Source: Buxus sempervirens | Lineage: Eukaryota; Streptophyta; Magnoliopsida; Buxales; Buxaceae | Length of the DNA stretch: 64,000 bases | Direction: 5' to 3' | Assembly (NCBI GenBank): GCA_947561395.2 | Contig: OX387187.1 | Coordinates: forward strand, 40,901,829-40,965,828 | Part shown: positions 21,903 through 36,000 of the stretch, one piece after another | Layout: each line of letters begins with the position of its first letter | How positions within the stretch are numbered: position 1 is the stretch's first letter | Translations under genes and position numbers: made by a program | The notes under the pieces: model-generated | Databases searched by the model: none | Told to the model about the DNA's origin: nothing | The model's input: the letters and a program-made list of their open reading frames with translations, nothing else

Positions 21903-24900
21903 TTAAAATGAGTTGAAACATTCATGTTCTGATGAATTCGAGTCGTCACAAGGGGAGTGTGTATGTCTACCTTCATAGGTTGTTATCACCATTCGACAGT
22001 CCTCAGACAATCGTTCAACCCTCTTCTTCACCCGACAATTATTATGTGTACAACGATAATAACTCCTGGTCAGAACTCAAAAATTGGAAGTTAGTAAATC
22101 ATTTATCTATAGAACTAGAAATTTCATAATTTCAAGCATTGTACCTTAACTATACTATGTCAACAATTTCAATATAACATTAGATAAAAAAAATACCTAT
22201 ATTTTTTAGTAGAGTGAGTAGAGTGCTAGGAAATAGTTGCCACATACAAGAAATATTCACCATTTTTCATTTTTAATTAAATATCAGTTAATTTATTGCA
22301 ATTATTAGGTTTTCAAATATTTAAACAAGCTTGTAATATTAAATTTCTTCATGACATATTCAACCCCCTATTTTTTGTGTCAGCTTCTATAACATAGATT
22401 ATGCAATAAAAGGAAAATTTGTTCATTATTTTAAAATATTATATTAGATACATGTTTTTCTAGGAAATTAAAATTGTATTTTCTCAAAATCAATTAGGAA
22501 GGTGAAGCAATAAACAACAACCAAAACATAATGAAAAGTTCAAAACAATTAACTTAGAATATTACTTACAAAGTTTGTTAACTACTAGATAATAGGGAAA
22601 TTGTAAGTAATTTCATTTTACATTACTTATTGCAAGTCACTTGTGGAAACAAATAGAGAAGTCTCAAAAGCTTTACAAAGTAAAAAGTTGCTAAAATTAG
22701 ACTTTAGAGTCCAAAATCTCAAATAAATAAAGATAAGATCAAAAGACCTAACACCAAAAGATGGTCTCAATTAGAATATAAGAACTTTTTCTAAAATAAA
22801 CTTTATTCACAGCTGGAACATCCTTGTGGAAATTATTGAATAAAATATTGCAATGTATTCTTTGAAATCAATGACTATTAGGTACACATGGTGCTTTATA
22901 TCAAGTCCTAATGTTGTGGTTCTTACCAACTCTAGCCTTTAACTGATCAAGATGCGACTTAGTCATAAAACATATAGTCAATGTTGAGACCCTTTTCAAT
23001 AGTTTCACTGGCAAATAGTTATTGCTATAATCATACAACGATTTAATAGCTAAATGAAAGAAGAGAAGAAAACTTAAGTAAAAGCAATTAGGTATACATT
23101 GCTTCATCTTTAGCAAAAATTAGTCTAATGAAAAATAGAGAATTCTATGAGCTTTCCTCTTCCCCTTTTTCTTTTCACTTGAAAATGAACATGCTTAGAT
23201 TACTGAAGGAGTGCAATCTTTCTAACATAAACTATTTTTATTATTTCATTTTGTGAGATTTTACTACAACATATATTCTTTATTTACAAATATAATATAA
23301 AATTTTGCTTCATTATATGAGATGGAGTCTTTTAAAAAAAATTCAGATATTGTTATTTTAGTAATAAAAATAATTCTGAAGTTTATGCAGATATTTATTT
23401 TTTAAAATTTTAATGAATAACCTTAAGTAACCTATGTCTTAATAGCAATAACAGTAACTCAACAACTTATTTCTTTACTGTAATTTTCTTTTTGGCTTCC
23501 CAAATTTTAGTGCTGTCATCTAACATATTTCACATGAAATTCATTAAGGAAACAATAAGATTGAGCTAGTGTTAAGCTCTTGTGGCACGATTAACGACAG
23601 CCATTAGGTATGATGACCTATTGTTAAAAAACAAAATTCATTAAAGGATCATCGACATTAAACAATATGAGATAAACTCCCATTTAACAAAAACCCATCC
23701 ATATAAAAGTTCACTTACTTGATGTTAGTTTAATGCCTGTTTAGAGGTGTTGTTAGATACACAAATTAGGTGGATTTCCACATTAAATTTGTTTAGGTGA
23801 TGACCTTAAAAGAAGTTTGAAAACCATCCACCTTACTTATAAATAGAGAAAATAATTGCATAGAAAATGAGGAGGAAGAAAACCTCAGCATATATAATTA
23901 ACTTGTACATGTTTATTTATGAGGCATGACTGAAATCTATTCTCGACAATTAGTTACAAAGTTCATCCCACTAACATTTTCAAAATCAATTTTAGCCTAC
24001 TAAAAGTTAACTGTATATCATTGAAAACCAACCCCTAGCTAAAGCAACTCGATAAATAAAACCCAAACACATTCCCGGATTATGCAAAAGAGAAATCTAG
24101 AATACTAGAAAAATTATGTGTTTCAGATCACAAAAACCTTGTTTAATAAAGTAGGCACAATCTGATTAGGTCATCCCTGGCCTTAAAGATTCATCAAAAG
24201 GAGCCATGGTTGAACTCAAACAGCTAGGAGATAAAGTGCATGGTATTCATGCTCCAATGGTTGGTAAATCTGATATACATGGGGTTCCATTTCTTTCCCA
24301 TATGAAAGTTGTGTCCAATACAACTGAAAAGATAACAGTAATTATGAAGATTGATTATTCAAGTTTTCCATGCAATGTTGCTAGTTGTTTGGCATACTTT
24401 TAGATATTCAACAGGATATAATAGCATCTCTAATCTTAAGTTAAGCTTTCATCATGAGAGAGTAATTATTGTTTTCAACTTTCTTACAATGAAAGGAAAT
24501 TGGAATGCAAAACATGCACACAGACAAAATTCCATCCTAACAAACTAGAACAACATATAAAAAAGACTCGATCAGTCTGAAAGAAACATCGAGTATGGTC
24601 CAATCAAAAAATGTATGTGAAATTTGTAGGATGTGAATGCACAAATCTATCTAGAGACACATACCAGCTGCAGAACTATATATTAATTAAGCTATACAAT
24701 TTATTATCACATGTTAATTAATGTGCATTACAAAATTATTTCAGGGGTATTACCCAAGGATCCCAAAGAGGTTCAGGATAGTAGTTTCATCGTCCATCTA
24801 TTCACAAGAAGAAAGCAGGGATCTGAACCCAATGCCCTTGCATCTAGCTTGATTTGAGGGAAACGATTGCATGCACTTAATGTTGAAATGAAAGTAGAAA

Positions 24901-25752
24901 TATTACCTCGGATGAAGACTGTTCTTGACAACCTTCTGGCCATATTTCCTCCATTTGTAACCATCATCTAGGACATCTACATCACTCCTTGTTTGGAAAC
25001 AGAACCTGGGTTCTCTGAGCTTCCTCCTCACCTTCACCTTGCTCTTCTCTGAAGGTGAGCTTTTCCACCTGCCAAATCCAAAGTAACCAATGTTCATTTT
25101 GACACTCTTTGTTTTGTGAAAATTAAGAGAAAGAAAACTATCACTAGAACATGAATGGTCGTAAAGATGTTGTGATGAAATTTAAGGCTGCCTCTTCAGA
25201 TCGAGAGAGAGAGAGAGAGAGAGAGAGAGGGTGAAAAGTTACAGGAAAAAAAAATACCATGAATTGTTGCCATCGTTAACGTGACCAGTGCAATTCTCGT
25301 CATTAGCAGCCTTGGGATCCAAAGAGCCCATCTGCGTATTGCATTAGCAAGTAAAAAATAATAATATCCAGCAAATCTCAAAATGAAAATTCAACAAAGA
25401 AATTAAATATAATAAGAAAGAAAGAGAAAAAAACCCATTTTAGAGAAGGAAACAAAAAGAACATTTTGATAACAATGGTCTCTTAGATTTGTTTGTATTT
25501 AAGACTCTTCAGACAAAAAATTAAGCACACCTGCTCGTTGTTCAAGGGAGGCCTAGACAGGACGCCGTTATTATTTAACCCTAAAGTGCCGTTGAGAGGC
25601 TGAGAAATCTGAGAAGACTGGGAGGACACCAAGAAGCTTAGGGCCTGGTTTTCTTCAAACTGCACAAACCCCATCTCATGAATGGCTTGCTGACTCGAGA
25701 AGGATGCATCAAGATCATAACAGCCGCGTGGAACTCCCCGGTCTCCTTCCAT
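21903..25752 (-). CDS. WRKY12: WRKY12-type transcription factor (group IIc), complete
   Basis: Four exons, 25752-25531, 25331-25258, 25068-24907 and 22065-21903, join in frame to 206 residues with GT-AG introns. The protein starts [15 protein letters not shown]. It continues through [20 protein letters not shown] to the WRKY domain: [29 protein letters not shown], then [19 protein letters not shown] and a C-X4-C-X23-H-X-H zinc site ending EGRHTHSP. The third intron splits the Arg codon of the HPR motif, the classic WRKY intron position. The extended match around the domain is specific to WRKY12, which in Arabidopsis represses secondary wall formation in pith and affects flowering. Other group IIc members are less likely. 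The third intron is 2.84 kb and free of recognised transposons. In-frame codons upstream of the chosen ATG lack another ATG. Confidence 0.92.
22066..24906 (-). other. Third intron of WRKY12
   Basis: A 2.8 kb AT-rich intron between the two halves of the WRKY domain. No transposon, RNA gene or nested coding region was recognised. Small open frames on either strand look random. Confidence 0.7.
25199..25229. repeat. (GA)n microsatellite in WRKY12 intron 2
   Basis: About fifteen GA units within the short intron between exons 2 and 3. Likely polymorphic; no function is evident. Confidence 0.85.
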
Positions 25753-26727
25753 ATCAATGGATTGCAATTCCTAATCAACCACTTCCAGTGCACTATTTTC
25801 TTCTCTCACTTTCTCTTATTCTTTCTGGTGCATGTGTCAGTACAATCTGTACTATGTGGGTAGGGTCAAGCTAGCTGTGCTTAATTCTCATGGTGATGGT
25901 GGTGGAATCGTCCAAGGGTAAACGGCTAGTGAAAGTTCTGCAGATCATTCCTTGGCACCTAGCTACTTAAGGTTGTCTAGGGCAGACATGAATAGAGACC
26001 TGTTATCTACTAGATCTCTCTCTGTGGAAACTTTTCTCTCTACTTGGAAATGCATTTAGGAGATTCCATAATTTATAGGAGTTCACCTTGTCAAGTATTC
26101 AGTTAGCCTTTTTCATTTTGTCAAGAATAATTATTTGGTAAATTGACTTTCCACTAAAAAGGGCCCTTGTTACTAGCTAGCTATTCCAATTATTATTATT
26201 TTTACTTTGTTTTTTGTTTATTAGTGTTTTCATTAGTATTGCAATTATTATTATTTGCTTTGACAAATAAATAAATAAAAAGTACAATGTACTGCTAGTT
26301 ATAGAAGGTTTTCATAGGGCATAAAAAATATAAATAACCATCTGGGAACTAATATTATAAGAAACTATTGGGGCAACACCAATTGTATTGAGAATTTGAG
26401 ATTAATTTACTTTCTAAGTTTTGAGTTGTAAGAGATTGAAGACACTAAAATATCCTCATATGGAATTAAACAACAAATAAAATTGTTGATGAGTGGTTAT
26501 CTCTTTTAAAAGTCCTCAAAATTAAGGATATACCATAGGATTATGTGAATATGTGAGGAAAAAAATGCAAAAAATATATGACTCTCTAAAAAGAAAGATG
26601 GTGGTTAATGGGCCCAAAAAATGGTCAGTTAGAACCATCCCATGTGGTAGGGACTACAACTTGATGGTAGGGCCATGGTATTTTATCAATGCATGGTATA
26701 ATATTGTTAATAAAAATTAAGATTAGC
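25753..26727 (-). promoter_or_regulatory. WRKY12 upstream region
   Basis: Sequence 5' of the WRKY12 start codon. A minus-strand TATA box candidate, TATAAAT (26071-26077), lies about 320 bases above the ATG and would give a 5' UTR near 290 bases. CT/GA-rich tracts occur around 26010-26040. Beyond 26.15 kb the sequence is simple AT-rich spacer. Confidence 0.4.
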
Positions 26728-26739
26728 ACCAACTAGAGG

Positions 26740-27049
26740 GTTAGGCATACAAAAGTTGTTATGCAGATGATGCATTAGGAATAAAATGGAGAAGAGAGTA
26801 TGCTAAGATTATTTGGACCTGTAAAGCAACGTCCTACTGATGCACTTGTAAGAAGGTGTGAAGGATGCATATTGAAGGGCATAAGAGGTCAAGAGGAACA
26901 CCTAAAAAGTCATATGTGAAGTTAATAAAATTAACAAGACTTATAAAAACGTAAATTAATTGAAGATATGATTTTTAAAAATCGGGATGGAAAGGCAATA
27001 TTAATATCACCCACCCTAATTTGGTGGGAACTGACTTTTGATGATGATG
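26740..27049 (+). mobile_element. 5'-truncated RTE-type LINE, 12-bp target duplication
   Basis: A perfect 12-bp duplication ACCAACTAGAGG (26728-26739 and 27050-27061) brackets 310 bases. These bases match the 3' end of plant RTE elements: remnants of the EWRRRI, ADPTLVG and LLMMM C-terminal region and the terminal GATGATGATGA tract, with stops throughout. Severe 5' truncation is normal for LINE insertions. Confidence 0.85.
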
Positions 27050-27061
27050 ACCAACTAGAGG

Positions 27062-29628
27062 ATGGCATGTGAAATATTATGCACATGAGTAGTTAAAAAT
27101 TATATTACAAAAGATAATAATAAAAATGTATTGCAATCGATTAATATAATTGGAAAAGTGATTACATGGTTTTTCTTAATTTCTATTTTATTTTGCAATA
27201 TCATATTTTAAAAACTGAATAGAAAGGAATAATTGAATGAAAGAAGAGTTCAAATATTATTTAAAGCCAAAAAAAATATAAGCATTGGAAAATTTTTGAA
27301 TAGAAATTAGAGAGAAAAATTGCAAGTGCGCAAGATCATTATCATCTACAAATTAATTAACATGACAAGATTTACTTCACCCTATAAGAATATGACATAA
27401 TTAAGTGTTGCAACATTGTTTAGAGGAAAAAAAATTTTGTTTTGGAATCTCTATTAGACTCCCTCTCCCACTATCAAAATGCTCTAGATTATAGATGAGC
27501 CAATAGAAAACCCTAGCATGAAATTCAAATTGATTTATCACCTATTATGTAAGAAAGAATGCCAAACAAACTTAAATATTGTTTTTCTATAGACTACAAA
27601 TCACTATTCTTTGCAAATCCAAAATAAGAAGAATGCATTATTATCTTAGATAATTTCATTTATTTTATATTATTGTTGTTATAATTGTAAAAATTAATTA
27701 ATAGTTAAAAAAGTCCCAAAAAAATATAAAAAGGAACCAAGGTGTGTCAAAGTCTAGGTTGAAATGAGTGGGGGTTGGGAGGGGGGTCCATCCAAGTCTC
27801 CTTCCATGTCTATCCTTTCAAATCCTTCCAAATCCTTCCAAATCGAAATCCCATCGATGTTACCTCCACTCCACCCTGAAAAAGATATTTTTATTTACAC
27901 TCCCCGGCTTCCACTCACTCTCATATGTTACTTCATCCACAGTTACCCTAACACCGCCTCCATGAAAAGACCCTCTCAACACCCCCCAACAGACACAACT
28001 CTCTCTCTCTCTCTCACACATTTCTACTGTATAAACAATACAAGAAAAGGCTCTACCAGCAGTTCTTCCACATAAGGTAAGACTGCTTCAATTAGCAACT
28101 TCAACATATGATGATTCCCTCATCTCAACCGCCAAGTTCTAATTTCTATACCTAATGATGATTTCGTTCTCAATTACGTTAAATGCTGTCTTTCGTCAAG
28201 GACCCAGTTTCATTAAGGACGTCTCATCTCTCTTTAAAGCCATGTCAACTTTTGCTTACAGCTTCAATCTAGTTTAATGGAAGAAAATCTCTCAATCTTT
28301 TTACTAACCTTGAAATTTGAACGCCATCTACTTTGTATGAGCCAAGTACAGAAGATCTACCATTAAGATTGCACCGCTTCATAACAAATGATAATAACCA
28401 AGATTCTTTTGCTCTTCTAGGATCTTTGGCACAGTGCACTGCAAATATAATCTGACTGGGTCCCCGTGACTACTGGTGCTTGACATTTTACTGGTTATGC
28501 TTCAATGTGGAAATTAATTAACTTTAATTTCATTGAATCTACTTGGGTGTCGCTCTGTGACTGCACCATGCATGATCTGCCATGGTGCAACACCCTCAGC
28601 ATATGACTCCTATAATACCAGCTCAGAGGAAATTCAATCAGTGACTGCAATAAGTTCATGGATTTTCAACTTAAAACTTTGGTTTATAGAATAATAATGC
28701 TTACAGTACTTCATAGACTTATCATTTGGGTATAGAAGGAAAAATTCATGGTAGAAGACTTTATTGTCTTCCTTAGAAAATCTTATTTAGTACAATTAGA
28801 TTAACAACTGGGACCTAATTATTAAGATAAACATTCTGAGCAGGAACACTCACATGTTTATCATTTCAGTTCTGCAAGAAATTTATATTATATAAATACT
28901 TCTAATTGATGATTCGTTAAGTTATTCAGAAAACACTTATATATATGTATGATATTTTTCAGTAAATTAAAGTTCTATAGAAAATGAGAGATATAGAGAG
29001 AGAGGGAGAGAGAGAGAGACTTTCAAAATCTGATACATGTTGAGTTTCCATCTTTTATGTACATTACAAAGTTTTTCTACTGCATGAATGAGCTTCAACG
29101 GTGTGTAAATGCAAAATTATATGTCCAGGAAACAAGGTACAAGAATCTTACCTTTCGGCATTGCTAGCCCTTTCAAAATTTTGTGTCAACTTGTGGGGTC
29201 ATGTAATCTTTTTCATTAGCACGAGAATAAGGAACAGAATATTATGTCAAAGTTACAAAAAGGGTTTCTTTAATTTTACATTTGAAATGAAAGATTTTAC
29301 TACTCTCAATACACTTTTCAATCGTTCAGATTATATTTGAATATCAAAAACAGAATGAGCAGTAGATGAGTTTATAACAAAACAAAGAAGCCATCTCATA
29401 TAATCTGTTCGTAAATATTTAATGAATTCAAGTCATAAATAACTAATTAAATCCCATTCGTTAATTTTACTATAGGTAAAAAAATCATAATATATTTTTC
29501 AAAACTCATATATTATAATGCTTTTCATTCTTTTAATCATGTGAGTACAGTTCAGGGACTGCAACTTCAATTTAATTATTTCATATACTACTTTGGAGAT
29601 CATTGTTATCAGGGCTCTGATTCGAGTT
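27062..29628. other. Intergenic; possible transcript start near 27.8 kb
   Basis: Mostly AT-rich spacer. At 27770-28080 the sequence becomes pyrimidine-rich with a CT tract (28000-28016) followed by a possible splice donor AGGTAAGAC at 28075, which looks like a 5' UTR. I could not recognise a protein downstream, nor a known conserved microRNA. Open frames at 27764 and 29101 show no family resemblance. A GA tract lies at 28993-29020. Confidence 0.35.
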
Positions 29629-29835
29629 GAAATCGTCCGTCATGCTTCCCTGAATTGCTTCCTGATGTGGATGTGAGATGCTGTCATGTAGAGCATCTCA
29701 CGGCCACTGTTTTTTCATGTGGACCCCACTTGATACATTTAACATATGAAAAAACAGTGGTCGTAAGATGCTCCACATGGTAACATCTCATGGCCACAAC
29801 AGGGAGCAATTCAAGGAAACATGACAGACGATTTC
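29629..29835. mobile_element. MITE with about 36-bp inverted ends
   Basis: The left end GAAATCGTCCGTCATG... and the inverse of the right end GAAATCGTCTGTCATG... match at about 30 of 36 bases. The internal GTGAGATGCTGTCATG and CACTGTTTTTTCATGTGG also have inverted partners, so the whole 207 bases fold as one hairpin. No clear target duplication was seen. It has no coding capacity. Confidence 0.7.
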
Positions 29836-30020
29836 ATTCCTTCTGGTTCTACTCGAAACCTCGATTTCATTCCTTCTGGTTCTACTCGAAACCTGACATT
29901 AATTGTATTTGAGAATTAAAACACTCACAAAGAGAATGGTTATCGCTGCGTCAGCAAATATGTCTCCATGCCAACAACAAAGAGAAGAGTTATCGCTGCG
30001 TCAGCAAATAAAGCCACGAG
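29829..30020. repeat. Two short tandem duplications beside the MITE
   Basis: A 33-base unit starting CGATTTCATTCCTTCTGG is duplicated exactly at 29829 and 29862, overlapping the MITE end. Further on, TATCGCTGCGTCAGCAAATA recurs at 29941 and 29991 (period 50). Both are recent local duplications. Confidence 0.8.
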
Positions 30021-33000
30021 TGAAACATAAATGACTGACATGGCTGCATCTCATTGGCTAGAACCATGAAATATTGTTCCTACGAAAATTTGATTTTAAA
30101 AGAAATAGTTTACACATGAATCCGGCATCTTCATGATTTCACATTTGGGTTCTACAATGTAATGACTACTCACCCAAAAAGAGAACCATCTCAAGCAATA
30201 AGAGAGCTCAGTTTATCAACCCCACGGTCTCCTGTCTCCCTCCCTCTCTAGTCTCTCTCTCTCTCTATCTCTGAATTTCATGCCAGCAATCATCATCCAA
30301 TTTCAATCAGTCCTTTTGTTAAGTCCTCCAATGATGATTGAAGTATGGCATTTGGTGTTTGGTGGGTCCCACGTTGTCTCAGTTCTGTTTGTCCCTTGTG
30401 TTTCAAAAAGAGCCGGGAAGTGTTCATACGGTTGGGACTTTACCATCTCTCACCAAACTTTCTTAAGTAACTTCTGTTGATTTTATAGTGCATTATAGTT
30501 GTTGAGAGCACATAACCTGTCAGGCTACAACCCACTGTGAGAACAATAGGCATTCACTTTAAAAATGCATACAGAATGTTCTTTTTTTCCCTTTAAGCAA
30601 AGAGAATGTGCAAGGAAATCTGCTTTGTTGACCAAAAACAGATTAAAGTACCCAAATCTAAAAGTCCAGTAATTAATAAATTCAGTGACTCCCATGATTG
30701 TTACTTGTCATAGTATTAAGATAAAATCATAATAACAGTCACAAAAGGAAGGAAAGAAGTAATATTTCTAGGTCACCAATACCCAGTATTCAAATGAAAA
30801 TTTTTGTCGGCAGCTTTGTAGAAGTGGTTATAGAAACCAATTTTATGGTTCCCACCACCAAGAAGCAAAAAATTTGATACAAGGGAACCCCAGAATCCGA
30901 GTTGATCTGTGCCTGAGCCCAGTCGTTTATACTTGCATGTTATGGATAACCATATGTGAAGGCCTGGTCCAGTATGATGGTCATGAACTGTTGAAGAAGA
31001 ATTTCCCATGAGATGAGATGGACAGAGAAAGAGCTAAAAAAAAGAGGGAAAAAAAAACGAAAGAAAAGAAAACAACCATGTTTACATATATTGAGGAAAT
31101 GATATTACATTAATACCCATAAGAGGCTTTTGCAAATGTCCAGACCTTTAGTATCATCTCCATTTGATTTTGCAGATCTGTGTATCACATGATTGTCATT
31201 TTATCAAATACTGTCCCATTCTTAAGCAATAATTTCACCACAGAATTCTTAATCTTTTGAGGTCAAACAAATAACAGCTCCCTCTTGTTATTGCCAGTAA
31301 TCATCACATTCAGATGTCTATGATGTCAAAGGAATAATGGAAAGATGTCAAGAAAAGTAATGTGTTTTATAGTCAAAAAATATCTATAAGCTATGGATAA
31401 GGAACTAAGAAACAAATGAGTACAAATCACCAGAACATATGAAAACTAAAATACAACCCCATCAACTTGGACCACCACAAACTCTCTCAGCTAAATCAAA
31501 GAAATAAACATCCTTAAGTTTCTAGTCCTCGGATTGTTGCTACAGATTGATTCCCATATTCACAAGCACTCCTGTCAAAATAAAACTTAAAAGTTCAGGG
31601 TGTCTAACAAATACAACATATATCAAGATAAAATGTACTGCTCAGATTCGATACCTTTTGGATGAAGTGAGTCAGTTTTAAATGCAGATCATATGAAACT
31701 ATCATCCAATTCATATAAATTTATCAAAGGATTATATTTCAGATAAAAACTGTGAATGTGTCCATCATATCTCCCAAGTTTCAGCCACAAACCAGTGACA
31801 TTGCGATACAAATCGACAATATTTAAAGGCTAGAGGTCATTTATGGCATGTTTAGGATTTTTTTTACCCACCCATTAAGCTCCCATCTTCCCTAGACTTT
31901 GCAATCAAAAGGTTCAATTTTTTTACCACCTTAAGAACAAATACCTCCATAAATCACCATAACTCTTCGAGGAGATTCAGGTGGGTTCAAACCGGTTATT
32001 TTCTATTGAAACCAAATTGACTATTCATTGTTTTTCTCCAAATGAATTGAAGGTCATACCTTCTTTTTACACATTAATCACCATAACTCTTCAAGGAGAT
32101 TCAAGGGGTGTTGTATCTGCTTCAATGATCCGTTGTTCTTGCCTACACTGGATATGGTCATTGATGGTTTCAATAAAATATTATTCATGAGACATGGTCT
32201 TATTAACGCAAAACTGGAGGCTGTAGCAAGCTAACAACAAGATGGGAAACCAATAGATGGGAATGCAATGATTCTGTATCAATGCAGTACTGGGGTCTGT
32301 AGCAAGCTAAGTGTCACCTAGCATGTACTAAATAAAAATTTGTATCCTCGTCAACGCATCATGGGCTTCATTGATCTAACATGCCACAACTGTTACTCTA
32401 CCACAGTAAGTAATACACATCTTAAACTAATCAGATTTGTTATCAGCTGTTTGAAGTAAAATTTATTCTAATATTAATCCGTAATTTCAATTCATCTTGT
32501 TTAACTGTATCTTGAGGATCAAAGAGCCGCATATTTCTGCAGGTGGCAAGTAGGATACCGATTAGAAGAGAATAATCAACAACATGAAACATAATCTGAG
32601 CACCCACCCTGCCCCCTCTCTCTCCCCCAAGCACCAACAAACAACAAGATTAGAACCAAAAAAAAAATTATTACATGGGTGAATATAAATTGAATGAAGA
32701 AACAGTTAAATAATGATTGACTGTTCTCAGGGAGTAAATCATACACCAAGAAAGAACTAGTTATGACATGATGGTTTTAGACTTCAGCAGTTGACAAAAG
32801 GCCCGCTATATCATGCAAATCAAAATGGATCACATATTGTGCATCTTGCAAAAGTAAAATCTACACAACGCAAAAATATGCCCCATACTCATATATTATA
32901 TAATATTAACCATGAACAGAAGGTTAGAGATTCAAATGTTGGTAGCATATTATCACCAAAATTAAGCATATGCAAAAGCATCACCAGTGGAAGTGCGTTG

Positions 33001-33059
33001 TCATAAAAATAAACTTCAACCTGTTGTTTGAGCTTCTCACCAGAAACTGATTGTGTTAT
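30021..33059. other. Intergenic; no gene supported
   Basis: Includes a CT-rich stretch at 30230-30270 that resembles a 5' UTR, followed by a 66-codon open frame of unknown nature (30280-30480) with no family resemblance. The zone just left of 33060 should be the 3' UTR of the coiled-coil gene. No transposon or RNA gene was recognised. Confidence 0.4.
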
Positions 33060-36000
33060 CTATGCTTGTTTTGGGGTAGAGGATGCAGTGTCCTTATCAT
33101 GCTGGGTTGCATCCATATTGTGCACTTCCGTCTTTAGCTCATTCTTGTCTTTCTCACGCAAAGCTTGTTCATGCATGGCCTTCATCATTTCCTTCATATT
33201 CTTCTCTTCTTTCTGAAGCTGCATATTCATTATGATCTCAGCCTGCTTGTCAATTGGCTTGAAGTAGTCTTGAATGGCAGCCTCCTGCATGCAGAATAGA
33301 GATCAAAACCATTCAATAGAGGAGAACATCTTTTTCGCCCATATAAATGGCAAGCAAGCTATGGTAGAGAGCATTTTCTGCTGGTTATCTTCCAAACAGG
33401 GAGCTGCATGCAGGATACATGGTTTTGATTTCAACTGAACCAGGAAAAAAAATGCCTTATCCCAACTAGTTGGGAGTGGCAACAATCCTGTTCTGCCATC
33501 TCAATCTGTCATTAAAAGGATTTGATTCTAAGTACCAAAGAAAAATCAATCGAGTGTAACAGCATGCAACAAAAATCACAGATGGAACTTCAAATCAGGT
33601 AAGTGGCCACCCCTGGTTAGAAAGGGTCCAAGCGTGATGTTATCCAACCCAGTCAGTATGGCACCAAAACTGAAATTCAATATAGAGTTAGACCCAAACC
33701 CATGACCATCCATAGAGTATCTGTGCTGTAGACTGCTACTTGTTTTCATTTTCATAATGTTTCTGCTTTTATTGCCTTTCCGTTCTTTCTTTTCCCCCTA
33801 TTTTTTTTTTTTTATGTTTTTCTCATCAAGCATTCAACTTACTTCAGCTTTTCAGATGAAATCAAAATGCATCAAGTAACCCAAAAGGAAACATATAATT
33901 GATGAGACAGGTATGAAATTCCACTGAGAATCAACAAATATAACACTGCCTGGCTTGAGTGTACTGATATATAAACCGAATCCTATCCATTGCAATCCCT
34001 ACTTATATCTCATGTTGTAACTGTTAGACCTGGAAATATCAAAGTTATGAGAATGGATTCGATCATTATTTATTTGCCAAATTAAAAAGGCAAAGGTTGG
34101 ATTCCATACACCTAAAAAGGTTCTGTTGCAGCATGGTGCATTCTCTAGATACAAGCACTGATATGATTCGGACATGAAGATTTTCCAAGAAGTAACTCCA
34201 AACATGAAAATTTGCTTTCAGCTTTATACTTCACCAAATTTGATTTTTCACATTTCTGATGAAGAACACCACGTCATATATGTTGTTTTAGAGGAAGAAA
34301 ATTATGCCTAACAGGTTCCAATGTGTATATTAAATATCAAGCTGCTTTCCACCATAATTCTTTTTGACGTGGTTTGGCTAAGACCTCAATTTGAGCCCAA
34401 GATTAATCCACCATAACAAATGTCCCTGGTCAAACTCTTTGGCAGGTCAGACACTTCAAATCTCACATAATTTATACTACATAGGAGTGGAAACATCATG
34501 GTTGCAAGGATTGATAGTGCCTGAATGAAGCAGTAAGGAATAAAGCTAATGGTTTGATGTTTTATTGGTTAACTATCCTCAAATATTTTAAAATGCATTC
34601 ATTTTATGTTTCCAACTGAGAATCATTATTTTATGACAACAAATGTGTTTAGTAATGTACAGCTACCTCCATGTAGAACTTGGTCTGGTCGTCAAGGACC
34701 AAGTCAGCTACTAGAAGAAAATAAGAGGTTCTCATACCTTGTGATGTTTCATTCTTGTTAATAAGACCTTACTTTGGGGGGGGATGGGGGAATATGGAGG
34801 TAGAGAGAGAGACAATTCATGTACGAGTAACTTACAGTTTCTTCAAGTTTCTTGTTTAAAGTCTGCATTTCCTCAACCATACGGCGAACCTCTGCCAGGA
34901 CAGCCTTTTCTGGTATCTTTCTCAAGGCTGCCTTCCTTTCTTGTGCCTGACCAAAAAATGTAAGATGGTCAAGCACTTTAAAAATGAGTTACCACTCAAA
35001 TATCAAGAATTAAGAATCACAGAGGATGCAAAAACCTAGTGTTTATAAATGGAACAGAAAGTTATTAAATATAAATGGTCTTTACTTTAGTAAAAATAAA
35101 CATTCAGAGCTTATACAGAGAACATATCCTTCGGAAGAGAAATGCCCGAAACTAACTTGTATGCAGAATAGCTGCATATAGAAGCACAACGCAATGGAAA
35201 AGATCAACATTGTTGACAGACCTACAGTTTTCAAAACTTTAAACATCAACCAGCTGGTTTAAACAGCCCTATAGAAGATGGATTTAAAGAGAAACAGTTT
35301 CCAGCTTTCCGCACTACTAGCATGAAGCAAGCAGATATCTTCACATCCACACAGAAGGAGAAATGACAAAAAAGGAAAAAATAATAATTAAGTGAACAAA
35401 AAGTAAAAAATGCTTCTCAACTGCCACGAATTCTTGTATTTATCATTTTTACAGGTAAAATTTAACAAAACAGCATCAAGGTCTATGTAAAAATCATGAA
35501 AAGCACACCAATTTAATTATTTAACATAGGAACCGTCTTAAAAAAATATAATTGGAGATATATAAAATCACTCCTTGCTCAATAAGCAGATTAAAAAAAA
35601 AAAATCATCATCATAAGCCAGTTTCCACCAAAGTGGGGTCGGCAACATGAATCTTGTCTCCTCGTCTCATTATATCAAAAATCATATCTTCAATTAATTT
35701 ATGTTTATGTAAGCCTCATTTTATTAACTCCATCCTCTTGATCTCTTAGGGCCTTCAATATGCATCCCCTTATACCTTCTTACAGATAAATCTCTAGGTC
35801 TCTGCTTTACATGTCCAAATCGCCTTAACACACTCTCTTCAAATTTTATCCCTAAAGCATGCTATATCTAACCACTTTCAAATATCTTTATTTTTTATAT
35901 TGTCCTTACTAGTTTTGCCACACGTCTATCTTAGCATCCTCATCTCAATAACGCACATCTTCTAAACTTGTTTTTTCTTTGCTTTCCAATATTGTGTACT

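Noticed and set aside
21932..22129. Plus-strand open frame of 65 codons
   Set aside because: It is the shadow of the last WRKY12 exon on the other strand.
24773..24967. Minus-strand open frame near WRKY12 exon 3 in another frame
   Set aside because: The WRKY domain is in a different frame; this one runs into intron sequence.
28535..28600. Short hairpin TGCACCATG...CATGGTGCA as a microRNA precursor
   Set aside because: The stem is only nine bases and contains none of the conserved microRNA sequences I know.
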